DNA of 13,765 nt, taken from Nitrospinota bacterium. GTDB lineage: Bacteria; Nitrospinota; Nitrospinia; JACRGO01. Positions 7,003 to 13,765 of this stretch are shown piece after piece. The notes beneath the pieces are model-generated. The model made no database searches. It saw only the letters and a list, made by a program, of their open reading frames with translations, and was not told where the DNA came from. Numbering within the stretch: position 1 is the first letter of the stretch; each line of letters begins with the position of its first letter. The stretch lies in assembly GCA_016212295.1 (NCBI GenBank), contig JACRGO010000135.1, forward strand, positions 1 to 13,765, read 5' to 3'. A program made the position numbers and the translations under genes.

Positions 7003-7125
7003 GAAGAGGCACAAAGGAGCAAAGGGGCAAAGGCACTGAGGGGCAAAGGGCAAAGGGTGAAAGGCGAGAAGCAAGGGGCAGAGGCACTGAGAAGAAAAGG
7101 CACTGAGGCACAAAGGAGCAGAGGG
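7003..7125 (+). repeat. Purine-rich 8-bp degenerate tandem repeats
   Basis: Units such as AAGGAGCA, AAGGGGCA, AAGGCACT, GAGGCACA repeat with a mostly 8-bp period between the receptor stop and the first binding-protein gene. The last part (7095-7125) is complementary to 7211-7241, inside the next coding region, at about 28 of 31 positions. The GAGGG that best serves as Shine-Dalgarno for that gene (7121-7125) lies in this arm. Confidence 0.85.
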
Positions 7126-7132
7126 AAAAGAA

Positions 7133-8062
7133 TTGGAACATAGCGGTCAAGCAATGAAGATAATAATGCATTTCAAGCAAAAAATGCTTATACGCTTTAA
7201 AAAACTTTGCCCCTCTGTGCCTTTGTGCCTCAGAGCCTTTTCCTTTGCCCCTCTGTGCCTCATCCTTGCCTTCTGCCTTTTTGCCTTTGCGCCTCTACTC
7301 CTTCCCCTTCCCGTTAAGGCGCAGCCAAAACATACCATATACTTTTTTAACCCGGAAACCAATATTAATAACTTTGCCTCCCTGAAGATCGAGTTCGACA
7401 CCTACCTTTCCAAGTTGGGGGAATACCAACTACAGCCTTTTAACGACAGGGATATCTTCGAGAAGTCCATTTCCGGGAAAAAGGACGGAATTTTGCTGGT
7501 GTCCAGTTGGCATTACAAGAATCTTAAGGAAAAATTTCCTTTAAAAGCGGTCCTTGTAGGAGTGTTCAACGGCAAATCCACGCAAAAAAGAGTTTTGTCC
7601 GCGAGGAAAGATACCGGGAATCCTGGTTTTTTCAAAGGAATGAATGTAGCTTCCGCCGGGAACAAGGAATACACTATGAATATTCTCAAGGAGATACTAG
7701 GAGGCCAAGGCGAAGATGCCTTGAGCGCCATACAGATTATGTCCGTCCCGAAGGACATCGACGCACTTATGGCCGTTGGCTTCGGGATGGCTACCGCCGC
7801 GCTTACCTCGGAAAACAGTCTGTTGAATCTTGAGAAAATCAATCCAAAGCAGCGCCAGCAATTGAAGCAGCTTGGAAAAAGCGGGGAAATGTTTCTGGCT
7901 ATTGTAGCGGCGCCGGCGGATGCTGAACCGGAAAACAGACCGCTATTGGAGGCGCTGGCGAAGATGGGGGGCGCGCCTGAAGGAGAAAGCAAACTCAGGA
8001 TGCTTGGCCTGGAAGGGTTCAGGGCGCTAAGCGCTTCGGAGACGGAGGCGTTGAAAAAATGA
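7133..8062 (+). CDS. PhnD-like periplasmic substrate-binding protein
   Basis: The 309-residue reading starts at TTG 7133, the only start with a good ribosome site (GAGGG, 7 nt away). ATGs at 7154, 7166 and 7184 are alternatives and would shorten an otherwise very long leader peptide. The hydrophobic segment (about residues 25-60) ends in VKAQ, then a mature domain of about 245 residues begins PKHTIYFFNPETN. Its layout (LKAVLVGVFNGKSTQKRVLSA-type strand, GFFKGMNVASAGN, later DIDALMAVGFGMATAALTS) resembles the PhnD/PF12974 group of periplasmic binding proteins; I am not sure of the exact subfamily. The signal-peptide codons are made of 8-bp-type repeats complementary to those upstream of the gene. 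It overlaps the next gene by 4 bp (ATGA) and has no permease or ATPase partner in the window. Confidence 0.7.
   Translation: MEHSGQAMKIIMHFKQKMLIRFKKLCPSVPLCLRAFSFAPLCLILAFCLFAFAPLLLPLPVKAQPKHTIYFFNPETNINNFASLKIEFDTYLSKLGEYQLQPFNDRDIFEKSISGKKDGILLVSSWHYKNLKEKFPLKAVLVGVFNGKSTQKRVLSARKDTGNPGFFKGMNVASAGNKEYTMNILKEILGGQGEDALSAIQIMSVPKDIDALMAVGFGMATAALTSENSLLNLEKINPKQRQQLKQLGKSGEMFLAIVAAPADAEPENRPLLEALAKMGGAPEGESKLRMLGLEGFRALSASETEALKK
7206..7300 (+). repeat. Pyrimidine-rich 8-bp repeats encoding the signal peptide
   Basis: Degenerate units of the CCTCTGTG/CCTTTGTG/CCTTTTGC kind fill this stretch and are read as Leu/Cys/Pro/Ala/Phe-rich hydrophobic sequence (about residues 25-56 of the first binding protein). 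The same repeat class, in opposite orientation, fills 7003-7125. Confidence 0.8.
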
Positions 8063-9105
8063 AAAAAATACGTGGTGGTTCGACTGGTTTAATTCGTTTA
8101 ATTGGTTTGATTGGTTCAATTCGTTCGACTGGTTCGACTGGTTTGGTTTGTTCTTTGCGCCTCTGTGCCTCTGCGCCTCTGTGCCTTGGTTTGATTGGTT
8201 TAATTGGTTTTTGTTTGTTTTACTGCATGGCTGCGGCCGTGTCCGCTGAAGAAGCTGGAAGCATTCTGATTCTTAATTCAAATATGTCCACCGAAAAATA
8301 TGCCTTGGCGCAGACGGAATTTAAATCCAGGCTGGAAAAAAGAAGCAATTTGGCTGAAGTTAACCTTGGGGAAAAAGAGATTGACGAAGCCGGGATCGAA
8401 AAAATAATCCGGGAAAAAAATCCAGAGTTGATATACTGCATAGGCTCAAAGGCTTATATGATGTCGAACAAACTGGCCAAGGAGAAAAAAACGGTTTTTT
8501 CCTCGGCCATCAATTGGCGGCGGCTCCCAATGGGCAGGAACACCTACGGCGTATCCAATGAGCTCCCTGCGGGAATGGTGTTGATGACCTACCGCTATTT
8601 CTTCCCTGGACTCAAAAAAATCGGCGTGTTATACAATCAGAATTACAATGCTGAATGGCTGAAAAACGCCGAGAAAGACGCGAAGGACGTCGGCATTGAA
8701 ATAATAGCGGAATCCGTGAAAAATTCCAACCGGCTTGATTCCGCCCTGGAAGAACTCCTGCCGAAGGTTGACGTCCTTTGGCTTATATCCGACCCGGTCG
8801 TGTTATCAGGGCCGGAGTCGACTCTCAATATCCTCCAGAAGAGTGACTCCATGAAAAAGCCGGTCTTTGCTTATAACGAAATCTTTTCCAGTTACGGGGC
8901 CCTTTTGGTTATAGACGCGGACATTCCCACCATGGTGGAGCAGGCTTCAATGATGGCGCTTGACCTCTTGTCCAATAAAAAAATCGCCGAACGGGTCCCG
9001 AGCCCCGCCGGTTCCCACATAATCTTGAATATGAAAAAAGTCGAGGAATATGGGATTGAGCTGAACAAGGAGGCCATTGGGTCGGTGAATAAAATCATTA
9101 AGTAA
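8059..9105 (+). CDS. ABC_sub_bind-family (PF04392-like) periplasmic binding protein
   Basis: The 348-residue protein has a GGAGG Shine-Dalgarno 10 nt before its ATG, which overlaps the stop of the previous gene (ATGA), so translation is probably coupled. Residues 1-63 form an unusually long leader with low-complexity hydrophobic triplets (GLI, RLI, GST) and a segment CLFYCMAAAVSA before mature EEAGSILILNSN. The mature part has the two-lobe layout of the family: SILILNS, later NPELIYCIGSKAY, GVSNELPAGMVLMTYRYFFPGLKKIGVLYN, VDVLWLISDP, AYNEIFSSYGALLVIDADIPTMVEQA. Such proteins have a type I periplasmic binding fold like LuxP or TorT and usually belong to ABC importers. None is encoded here, so a ligand-sensing role with the downstream kinase is inferred. 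Confidence 0.82.
   Translation: MKKIRGGSTGLIRLIGLIGSIRSTGSTGLVCSLRLCASAPLCLGLIGLIGFCLFYCMAAAVSAEEAGSILILNSNMSTEKYALAQTEFKSRLEKRSNLAEVNLGEKEIDEAGIEKIIREKNPELIYCIGSKAYMMSNKLAKEKKTVFSSAINWRRLPMGRNTYGVSNELPAGMVLMTYRYFFPGLKKIGVLYNQNYNAEWLKNAEKDAKDVGIEIIAESVKNSNRLDSALEELLPKVDVLWLISDPVVLSGPESTLNILQKSDSMKKPVFAYNEIFSSYGALLVIDADIPTMVEQASMMALDLLSNKKIAERVPSPAGSHIILNMKKVEEYGIELNKEAIGSVNKIIK
8077..8214 (+). repeat. 9-bp and 8-bp tandem repeats forming the signal sequence of SBP2
   Basis: Eight consecutive 9-bp units (8077-8148: GGTTCGACT, GGTTTAATT, CGTTTAATT, GGTTTGATT, GGTTCAATT, CGTTCGACT, GGTTCGACT, GGTTTGGTT) encode residues 7-30 as three-residue repeats. They are followed by four 8-bp units of TCTGTGCC type (8154-8185) and two more 9-bp units (8188-8205). 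Nine is a multiple of three, so copy-number change in this array would keep the frame. Confidence 0.9.
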
Positions 9106-9114
9106 TAAATTTTA

Positions 9115-9560
9115 ACCACGGAAGAACACGGATAAACACGGAAAAGATAAAAATGGGTAAATTACTCTATGAAGATTTAACATATAAAATCATAGGCGCC
9201 GCCAAGGAAGTGTATCGGGAACTGGGGCCGGGTTATCTGGAATCGGTTTATGAAGATGCAATATGTTACGAGTTAGGGATTTTAAAAATTGGCCACCAAA
9301 GACAAGTAGAATTGAATGTTCACTATAAAAATGCTGTTTTTAAAGGTAAGTTTCGTGCGGATTTATTAATAGAAGAGAAGGTTCTTGTGGAAAACAAGGC
9401 TATAAAAAAGATTACCAGCCATGATGAAGCTCAATTAATCAATTATCTTAAAACAACTCGCTTAAGGGTAGGTTTATTGTTTAATTTTGGAGGGGAGACG
9501 TTTGAGTATAAAAGAAGAATATTTTAATAATTCCGTGTTTAATCCGTGGTTTTCCGTGGT
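9115..9560 (+). mobile_element. Inverted-repeat-bounded GxxExxY cassette (candidate non-autonomous element)
   Basis: Arm 9115-9143 and arm 9531-9560 are near-perfect reverse complements (about 27 of 29 aligned positions, one single-base gap). Each is made of roughly 10-bp units of AACACGGA type. Between them lies only the GxxExxY gene, which starts 10 bp inside the left arm and ends 3 bp before the right arm. The unit begins 10 bp after the second binding protein's stop and separates it from the kinase genes, as if inserted into an existing operon. No transposase or target duplication is evident, so mobility is inference. Confidence 0.4.
9153..9527 (+). CDS. GxxExxY family protein (PD-(D/E)XK nuclease-like)
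   Basis: The 124-residue protein has the usual family length and start (YEDLTYKIIGAAKEVYRELGPG), the naming motif GYLESVY (about residues 27-33), and a PD-(D/E)XK-like core in which FRADLLIE is followed by VLVENKAI (Asp, then Glu-x-Lys). Family members more often have ELK where this has ENK. GGAAAAG lies about 8-13 nt before the ATG. By hand counts its coding lines are about 30-33% G+C, visibly lower than the surrounding genes. It is unrelated in function to the binding proteins and kinases on either side and is enclosed by inverted repeats. The biological role of the family is not established; nuclease activity is predicted from fold only. Confidence 0.88.
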   Translation: MGKLLYEDLTYKIIGAAKEVYRELGPGYLESVYEDAICYELGILKIGHQRQVELNVHYKNAVFKGKFRADLLIEEKVLVENKAIKKITSHDEAQLINYLKTTRLRVGLLFNFGGETFEYKRRIF

Positions 9561-9575
9561 AAATTTTTCTTTCAG

Positions 9576-12500
9576 ATGAATATGAAAGAAAAAACCCTTA
9601 AAAGAAGCATCCGCTGGAAACTCCTTTCCACCATGATCGGTTTCATCGTGGTCCTGGTGGCCATTCTGACCTTCATCCAGATCTCGGTCCAAAAAAAGAT
9701 TCTGGAAAAGGAATTGGGACACCGGATCGCCTTGATGAAGGAAAAGCTGGTCGACCGGGGCAAGACCCTCTCCGGCAATTTGCACAATCAGGTGCAAAAC
9801 GGGATCGCCGCCTTCAATCTGTCCCTTGTCAACGATGTTTTAAGAAAATCCGTTGACGAAGACAAGGATCTGCATTACGCCATTTTAATGGACGCCTCAG
9901 GCGCCGCCCACCTTCATACGCTAAGGCCTGAACTGGAGCAGGAAATCCTTTCCGGCAAGGAGGATATTTACGCGCTTAAGCAACAAAAATTCGCAATCAA
10001 TGAATATGAAAGGGACGGCGAATCCTTCATGGAGTTTATCGTGCCGGTCCAAGTGAGCACGCAGCCCTGGGGAACTCTCAGACTAGGTTTTTCAATGGAC
10101 TTGCTTAACGCGGAAATCGTGGAATCGCGTAGTGAAATCGCAAGGCAAACCCGCCGGATGGCGATACGTTCCCTTATCACCTCTTTAATCTTCATTGTCG
10201 TTGGGACCGGAATAGTCCTTTTAATATCCAATAAATTGTCCAGGCCCCTCATGGGCTTGACCAGGTTGGCGAATGAATTGGCGAAAGGAAACTTCGAGGC
10301 CGGAGCTAACGTCGAAGTGGATTCAGGCGATGAGATCGGCGTTTTGGCGGCGGCCTTCGCCGGTATGTCAAAGGACCTGAAAAATTCTTATGAAAAGCTG
10401 GAGGACTACAGCCGCACCCTGGAGCAGAAAGTCGCGGAACGCACGGAGGAGCTGGCCGAGGCGCACGACCAGGCCGTTTCAGCTAATAAAAGCAAATCCG
10501 AGTTTCTTTCCATGATGAGCCATGAAATCCGGACCCCCATGAACGCCATTATCGGCATGACACACCTCGCCCTGCAGACGGAACTCACTCCCAAACAGTG
10601 CGATTACCTGTCCAAGGTCCAATCCTCCGCGCAATCTCTACTAGGGATAATCAACGATATCCTGGACTTTTCCAAGATAGAGGCCGGGAAGCTGGACATA
10701 GAAAACGTGGATTTTAATTTGGAGGACGTGCTGAACAACCTTTCCACAATGGCGAGCCTCAAGGCGGAAGAGAAAGGAATCGAAATTTATTTTGCCGCCT
10801 CAAGCGATGTCCCCTTGTGCCTTGTGGGCGACCCGTTGCGGCTGGGCCAGGTCCTTATCAATCTGGTCAACAACGCAATAAAATTCACGGAATCAGGAGA
10901 GATAATCGTTAAAATCGACCCTGTTTCTGAATCGCCGGAGGTTAAGCAGCAGGGCCATGCCATGCTCCGCTTTTCCGTAAAGGACACCGGCATCGGACTC
11001 ACCCAAGAGCAGATGGGCAAATTGTTCCAATCATTCAGCCAGGCGGACAGGTCCACCACCCGGAAATACGGCGGCACCGGCCTGGGCCTTGCCATTTGCA
11101 AGCGGCTGGTGGAGATGATGGGAGGAGATATCCGCGTGGAAAGCGAACCCGGCAAGGGGAGTTCTTTTATTTTCACCGCGAAATTCGGCCTTCAGGCAAG
11201 CGGGAAGGAAAAAAAATTACAGCCGCCTGTGGATATCAGGGGTTTGAAAATTCTGGTGGTGGACGACAGCAAGACCTCGCAAAAAATATTGCAGTCCTAC
11301 CTTGAATCCTTTTCCTTTAATGTCACCATCGCGGGTTCTGGCAAAGAGGCGCTCCAACTGCTGGAAAACGCCCCAGCGAACAACCCCTATCAACTCGTGC
11401 TCATGGACTGGAAGATGCCGGAAATGGACGGCATCGAAACCGCTAACCTCATTAAAAAAAATAAAAGGATTTCCCTGGCGCCGACCATTGTCATGGTGAC
11501 CGCTTACGGCAGGGAAGAAATAATGCATCAGGCCAGGGACGCGGGTTTGGGCGGCTTTCTCATCAAGCCGGTGAATCCGTCCGTGCTGTTTGAAACTATT
11601 CTTGACGCCTTCGGCAGGACCATTTCCAAAAGGCCCTTTGCCGCCAAGCCGCTTGCGGCGGAAGGCAAGGGCCTGGATAAACTCAAAGGGGCAAGGCTTC
11701 TTCTGGTTGAGGACAATGAAATCAACCAGCAGGTGGCGGCTGAGCTGCTGAAGAAGGCCGGCGTTGCCGTAACCATTGCCGTGAACGGGAAAGAGGCTGT
11801 CCGGAAAGTGGCTGAAAATGATTTTGACGCCGTGCTTATGGACCTGCAAATGCCGGTGATGGACGGCTACGAGGCCGCCAGGACAATACGCAAGGACCCC
11901 CGCTTCCAAGACTTGCCCATAATTGCCATGACCGCCCACGTAATGGCCAGTGAAAAGGAAAAATGCCTGGAGGCCGGAATGAATGACCACACTGGCAAGC
12001 CCGTGGATCCGGAAAAATTATTGGAGACCCTGGCCAAATGGATCAGGCCAGGCGCAAGGCAAGCCCTCGCTTCCCGAGAAAATTGTCAATTGTCAATTGT
12101 CAATTGTCAAGATCAAGGCAAAGCCTCCGCTCCTCTAAAAGAAGAAGGCTCTGAAGGCTTGCCGGAATACTTGCCAGGCATTGACGTCAAAGCCGGCTTA
12201 AAAAGGCTACGCGGCGACAAGACCCTTTTTCTTAACCTTCTCCGGAGTTTTCAGGACCGGCATGCCGCGGCCACTGAAATAAGAAATTTTTTAAACGCCG
12301 GCGATTTTGCCTCCGCTGAACGATTGGCCCATAATATTAAAGGGGTGTCTGGAAATCTTTCGGCCCAGGAATTGTACCCGGCGGCCGGTGAACTGGAGGC
12401 CGCAATAGAACGAAGGCAATGGGAACTTTTTCCGGTATTGTTGGATAAGTTTGAGAAAGCCCTGGGCGTGGCAATGCAATCAATCAAGCTTCTGGAAAAA

Positions 12501-12782
12501 CCACCTTCCTTTGCGGAAACAATCTCTGGCGAACCCCTTGAGCTGAACATCGAAAAGGCAAAACCCATTCTGATTGAGCTATGGGGACGGATCAGGGAAA
12601 ACAGCCTGGACGCGGACAACTGCCTCGGAAGCCTGAAAAAACATCTGCGCGGACAAAGGTTCGTGGAAGAGATGAAAAGGCTGGAGGACTCCCTAAGCGC
12701 CTTTGATTATGCGAGGTCCCAGGCCATCCTCGCTGAAATCGGAAAAACTCTCGATATCTCCTTCGCGGAGGCGGATAAATGA
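9576..12782 (+). CDS. Membrane hybrid sensor histidine kinase (sensor-HAMP-HisKA-HATPase-REC-REC-Hpt)
   Basis: I start at ATG 9576 (1068 residues); the open frame from GTG 9546 only reads the upstream repeat, and ATG 9582 is an alternative. Neither has a strong ribosome site. In order: TM1 (about 16-38), a periplasmic segment of about 160 residues with a Cache/PAS-like strand pattern ([31 protein letters not shown]), TM2 (199-218), HAMP (219-272), a short coiled coil, HisKA with His316 (SHEIRTP), HATPase ([26 protein letters not shown]), REC1 (Asp611 in [10 protein letters not shown]), REC2 (Asp756 in [10 protein letters not shown], Lys808), a linker, Hpt with His919 ([12 protein letters not shown]), and a helical tail. 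All phosphorelay residues are present. It overlaps the next gene by 4 bp. It is probably the membrane reader of ligands held by the upstream binding proteins, as in TorT-TorS or LuxP-LuxQ; that pairing is inferred. Confidence 0.92.
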   Translation: MNMKEKTLKRSIRWKLLSTMIGFIVVLVAILTFIQISVQKKILEKELGHRIALMKEKLVDRGKTLSGNLHNQVQNGIAAFNLSLVNDVLRKSVDEDKDLHYAILMDASGAAHLHTLRPELEQEILSGKEDIYALKQQKFAINEYERDGESFMEFIVPVQVSTQPWGTLRLGFSMDLLNAEIVESRSEIARQTRRMAIRSLITSLIFIVVGTGIVLLISNKLSRPLMGLTRLANELAKGNFEAGANVEVDSGDEIGVLAAAFAGMSKDLKNSYEKLEDYSRTLEQKVAERTEELAEAHDQAVSANKSKSEFLSMMSHEIRTPMNAIIGMTHLALQTELTPKQCDYLSKVQSSAQSLLGIINDILDFSKIEAGKLDIENVDFNLEDVLNNLSTMASLKAEEKGIEIYFAASSDVPLCLVGDPLRLGQVLINLVNNAIKFTESGEIIVKIDPVSESPEVKQQGHAMLRFSVKDTGIGLTQEQMGKLFQSFSQADRSTTRKYGGTGLGLAICKRLVEMMGGDIRVESEPGKGSSFIFTAKFGLQASGKEKKLQPPVDIRGLKILVVDDSKTSQKILQSYLESFSFNVTIAGSGKEALQLLENAPANNPYQLVLMDWKMPEMDGIETANLIKKNKRISLAPTIVMVTAYGREEIMHQARDAGLGGFLIKPVNPSVLFETILDAFGRTISKRPFAAKPLAAEGKGLDKLKGARLLLVEDNEINQQVAAELLKKAGVAVTIAVNGKEAVRKVAENDFDAVLMDLQMPVMDGYEAARTIRKDPRFQDLPIIAMTAHVMASEKEKCLEAGMNDHTGKPVDPEKLLETLAKWIRPGARQALASRENCQLSIVNCQDQGKASAPLKEEGSEGLPEYLPGIDVKAGLKRLRGDKTLFLNLLRSFQDRHAAATEIRNFLNAGDFASAERLAHNIKGVSGNLSAQELYPAAGELEAAIERRQWELFPVLLDKFEKALGVAMQSIKLLEKPPSFAETISGEPLELNIEKAKPILIELWGRIRENSLDADNCLGSLKKHLRGQRFVEEMKRLEDSLSAFDYARSQAILAEIGKTLDISFAEADK
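12081..12108 (+). repeat. Four 7-bp tandem repeats inside the kinase coding region
   Basis: AATTGTC occurs four times in a row, read in three successive frames as NCQLSIV then NCQ, in the linker between REC2 and the Hpt domain. Gain or loss of one unit would shift the frame and remove the Hpt domain. Confidence 0.9.
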
Positions 12783-13765
12783 CCAGTGATCGATCCAGGC
12801 AAAGAATATTAATTGTGGATGATATGCCGGAGGACATTAAATTCCTTGGGGAGGCGCTAAGGGCGGACTATGACATTATCATTGCCGTCAGCGCGAAAAA
12901 GGCCCTGGAAATCATAGCGGATAGCCCTCCTGACCTGGTTCTCCTTGATATCATGATGCCGGAAATGAATGGATACGAGATATGCGGGAGGCTCAAGGAA
13001 GACGAGCGGACCAAAAACATCCCGGTGATTTTTAACACCGGGAAGGGCGAGGTGGAGGACGAGATGCGCGGGCTTGAACTCGGGGCGGTTGACTATATCA
13101 CCAAGCCCTTCAGCATCCCCATTGTCAAGGCCCGCGTTAAAACCCACCTCCAACTCAGGGTGTCCGGGATTCAACTGGAAAAGCAGAACCAAACCCTGCG
13201 CGAATTAAACAACATGAAGAACGAATTTATCGGAATGGCGGCCCATGACCTGAGAAACCCTTTGGGGAGCATTTGCGGCCTTGCGGATTTCCTCAATGAG
13301 AGCGAGGCCATTTTGTCAGCCCAGGAGCGGAGAGATTATTTAAGGACAATTGAGTCCACCGGCATGAGAATGCTGGGGATAGTGGACAACCTCCTTGATA
13401 TTTCCGTTATTGAAAGCGGAAACCTGAAGCTTGAAATCGGGAAATGGCCGCTTGAGGAATTGTGCAGGGAGCGAATCCAGATTTTTGGAATTCAAGCCAG
13501 GAAAAAGAAAATCACGCTCCACCCGTCCTTTAATAAGACAGGTGATTTTCCGTTTGATAGAAACCAGATTTCCCAGGCGCTCGACAACCTGTTAAGCAAT
13601 GCCATTAAATTCTCTCCCCTGGGCTCCAATGTTTATATTTCAACGGAAAATGACGGGAACATGGTAAAAGTAAGCGTCAGGGATGAAGGGCCGGGCATAT
13701 CCGAGAATGACAAGGCCAGGCTTTTCGGGAGTTTTCAAAAATTGAGCGCCAAACCCACCGGGGGA
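12779..13765 (+). CDS. REC-HisKA-HATPase response regulator/kinase, 3' end outside the window
   Basis: The frame is open from ATG 12779 (ATGA overlap with the hybrid kinase) through the window end, 329 codons. Residues 8-125 are a receiver with acidic residues at 14-15 (VDD), phospho-acceptor Asp57 (LLDIMMP) and Lys109 (YITKPF). A short helical linker leads to HisKA with His156 (AAHDLRNPL), then the ATP-binding domain with N-box ([15 protein letters not shown], about 266-280) and G1 (DEGPGI, 302-307). The G2 box would follow beyond the end. It has no membrane segment, so it is cytoplasmic. A receiver placed before a kinase lets it take a phosphate from the upstream Hpt domain and adjust its own kinase. 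No DNA-binding output is visible in the part present. Confidence 0.9.
   Translation, partial: MTSDRSRQRILIVDDMPEDIKFLGEALRADYDIIIAVSAKKALEIIADSPPDLVLLDIMMPEMNGYEICGRLKEDERTKNIPVIFNTGKGEVEDEMRGLELGAVDYITKPFSIPIVKARVKTHLQLRVSGIQLEKQNQTLRELNNMKNEFIGMAAHDLRNPLGSICGLADFLNESEAILSAQERRDYLRTIESTGMRMLGIVDNLLDISVIESGNLKLEIGKWPLEELCRERIQIFGIQARKKKITLHPSFNKTGDFPFDRNQISQALDNLLSNAIKFSPLGSNVYISTENDGNMVKVSVRDEGPGISENDKARLFGSFQKLSAKPTGG

Noticed and set aside
79-11180. Recent duplication between the left kinase remnant and the right hybrid kinase
   Set aside because: They share only family motifs (H, N, G boxes); sequence between the motifs differs too much for a recent copy.

Overview
The window comes from a Gram-negative bacterium. 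It carries a FadL-type porin, a TonB-dependent receptor, periplasmic binding proteins with signal peptides, and multi-domain hybrid histidine kinases. The mix of a DUF3391/HD-GYP protein, large phosphorelay kinases and abundant short-period intergenic repeats resembles environmental Desulfobacterota/Nitrospinota-like genomes. That placement is an inference from style; no rRNA or marker gene is present.

Left part (1-1775, minus strand): a damaged pair. A FadL/OMPP1 gene is cut after about 60% of its usual length, and its stop codon overlaps the start of a histidine kinase that begins exactly at the H-box and ends inside its receiver domain at a hairpin repeat. It looks like a deletion or recombination scar, or an assembly join. 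The FadL signal-peptide region contains a perfect 16-bp-arm hairpin, and a 61-bp imperfect palindrome lies upstream.

Middle left (1776-4282): a repeat-containing intergenic region with a perfect 36-bp inverted repeat, then an HD-GYP c-di-GMP phosphodiesterase, then a small stand-alone protein with two MshEN-type (c-di-GMP-binding) motifs.

Region 4283-4891 has no convincing gene. It holds inverted arrays of 7-bp repeats, a strongly foldable 150-bp element, a good sigma-70-type promoter (4678-4706) and a leader that can fold into a long nested hairpin.

Right part (4892-13765, plus strand): TonB-dependent receptor, PhnD-like binding protein, ABC_sub_bind-family binding protein, a GxxExxY gene bounded by inverted repeats, a hybrid kinase (sensor-HAMP-HisKA-HATPase-REC-REC-Hpt) and a REC-HisKA-HATPase protein cut by the window end. 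Two 4-bp ATGA overlaps (SBP1/SBP2 and kinase/kinase) indicate operon structure. No ABC permease or ATPase is present, so I infer a trans-envelope sensory relay: outer-membrane receptor, periplasmic binding proteins, membrane kinase, soluble kinase.

The most unusual theme is invasion of coding sequence by short-period degenerate repeats (7, 8, 9 and about 10 bp). The hydrophobic signal sequences of both binding proteins are written almost entirely in such repeats, and a 7-bp array forms part of a linker in the hybrid kinase.
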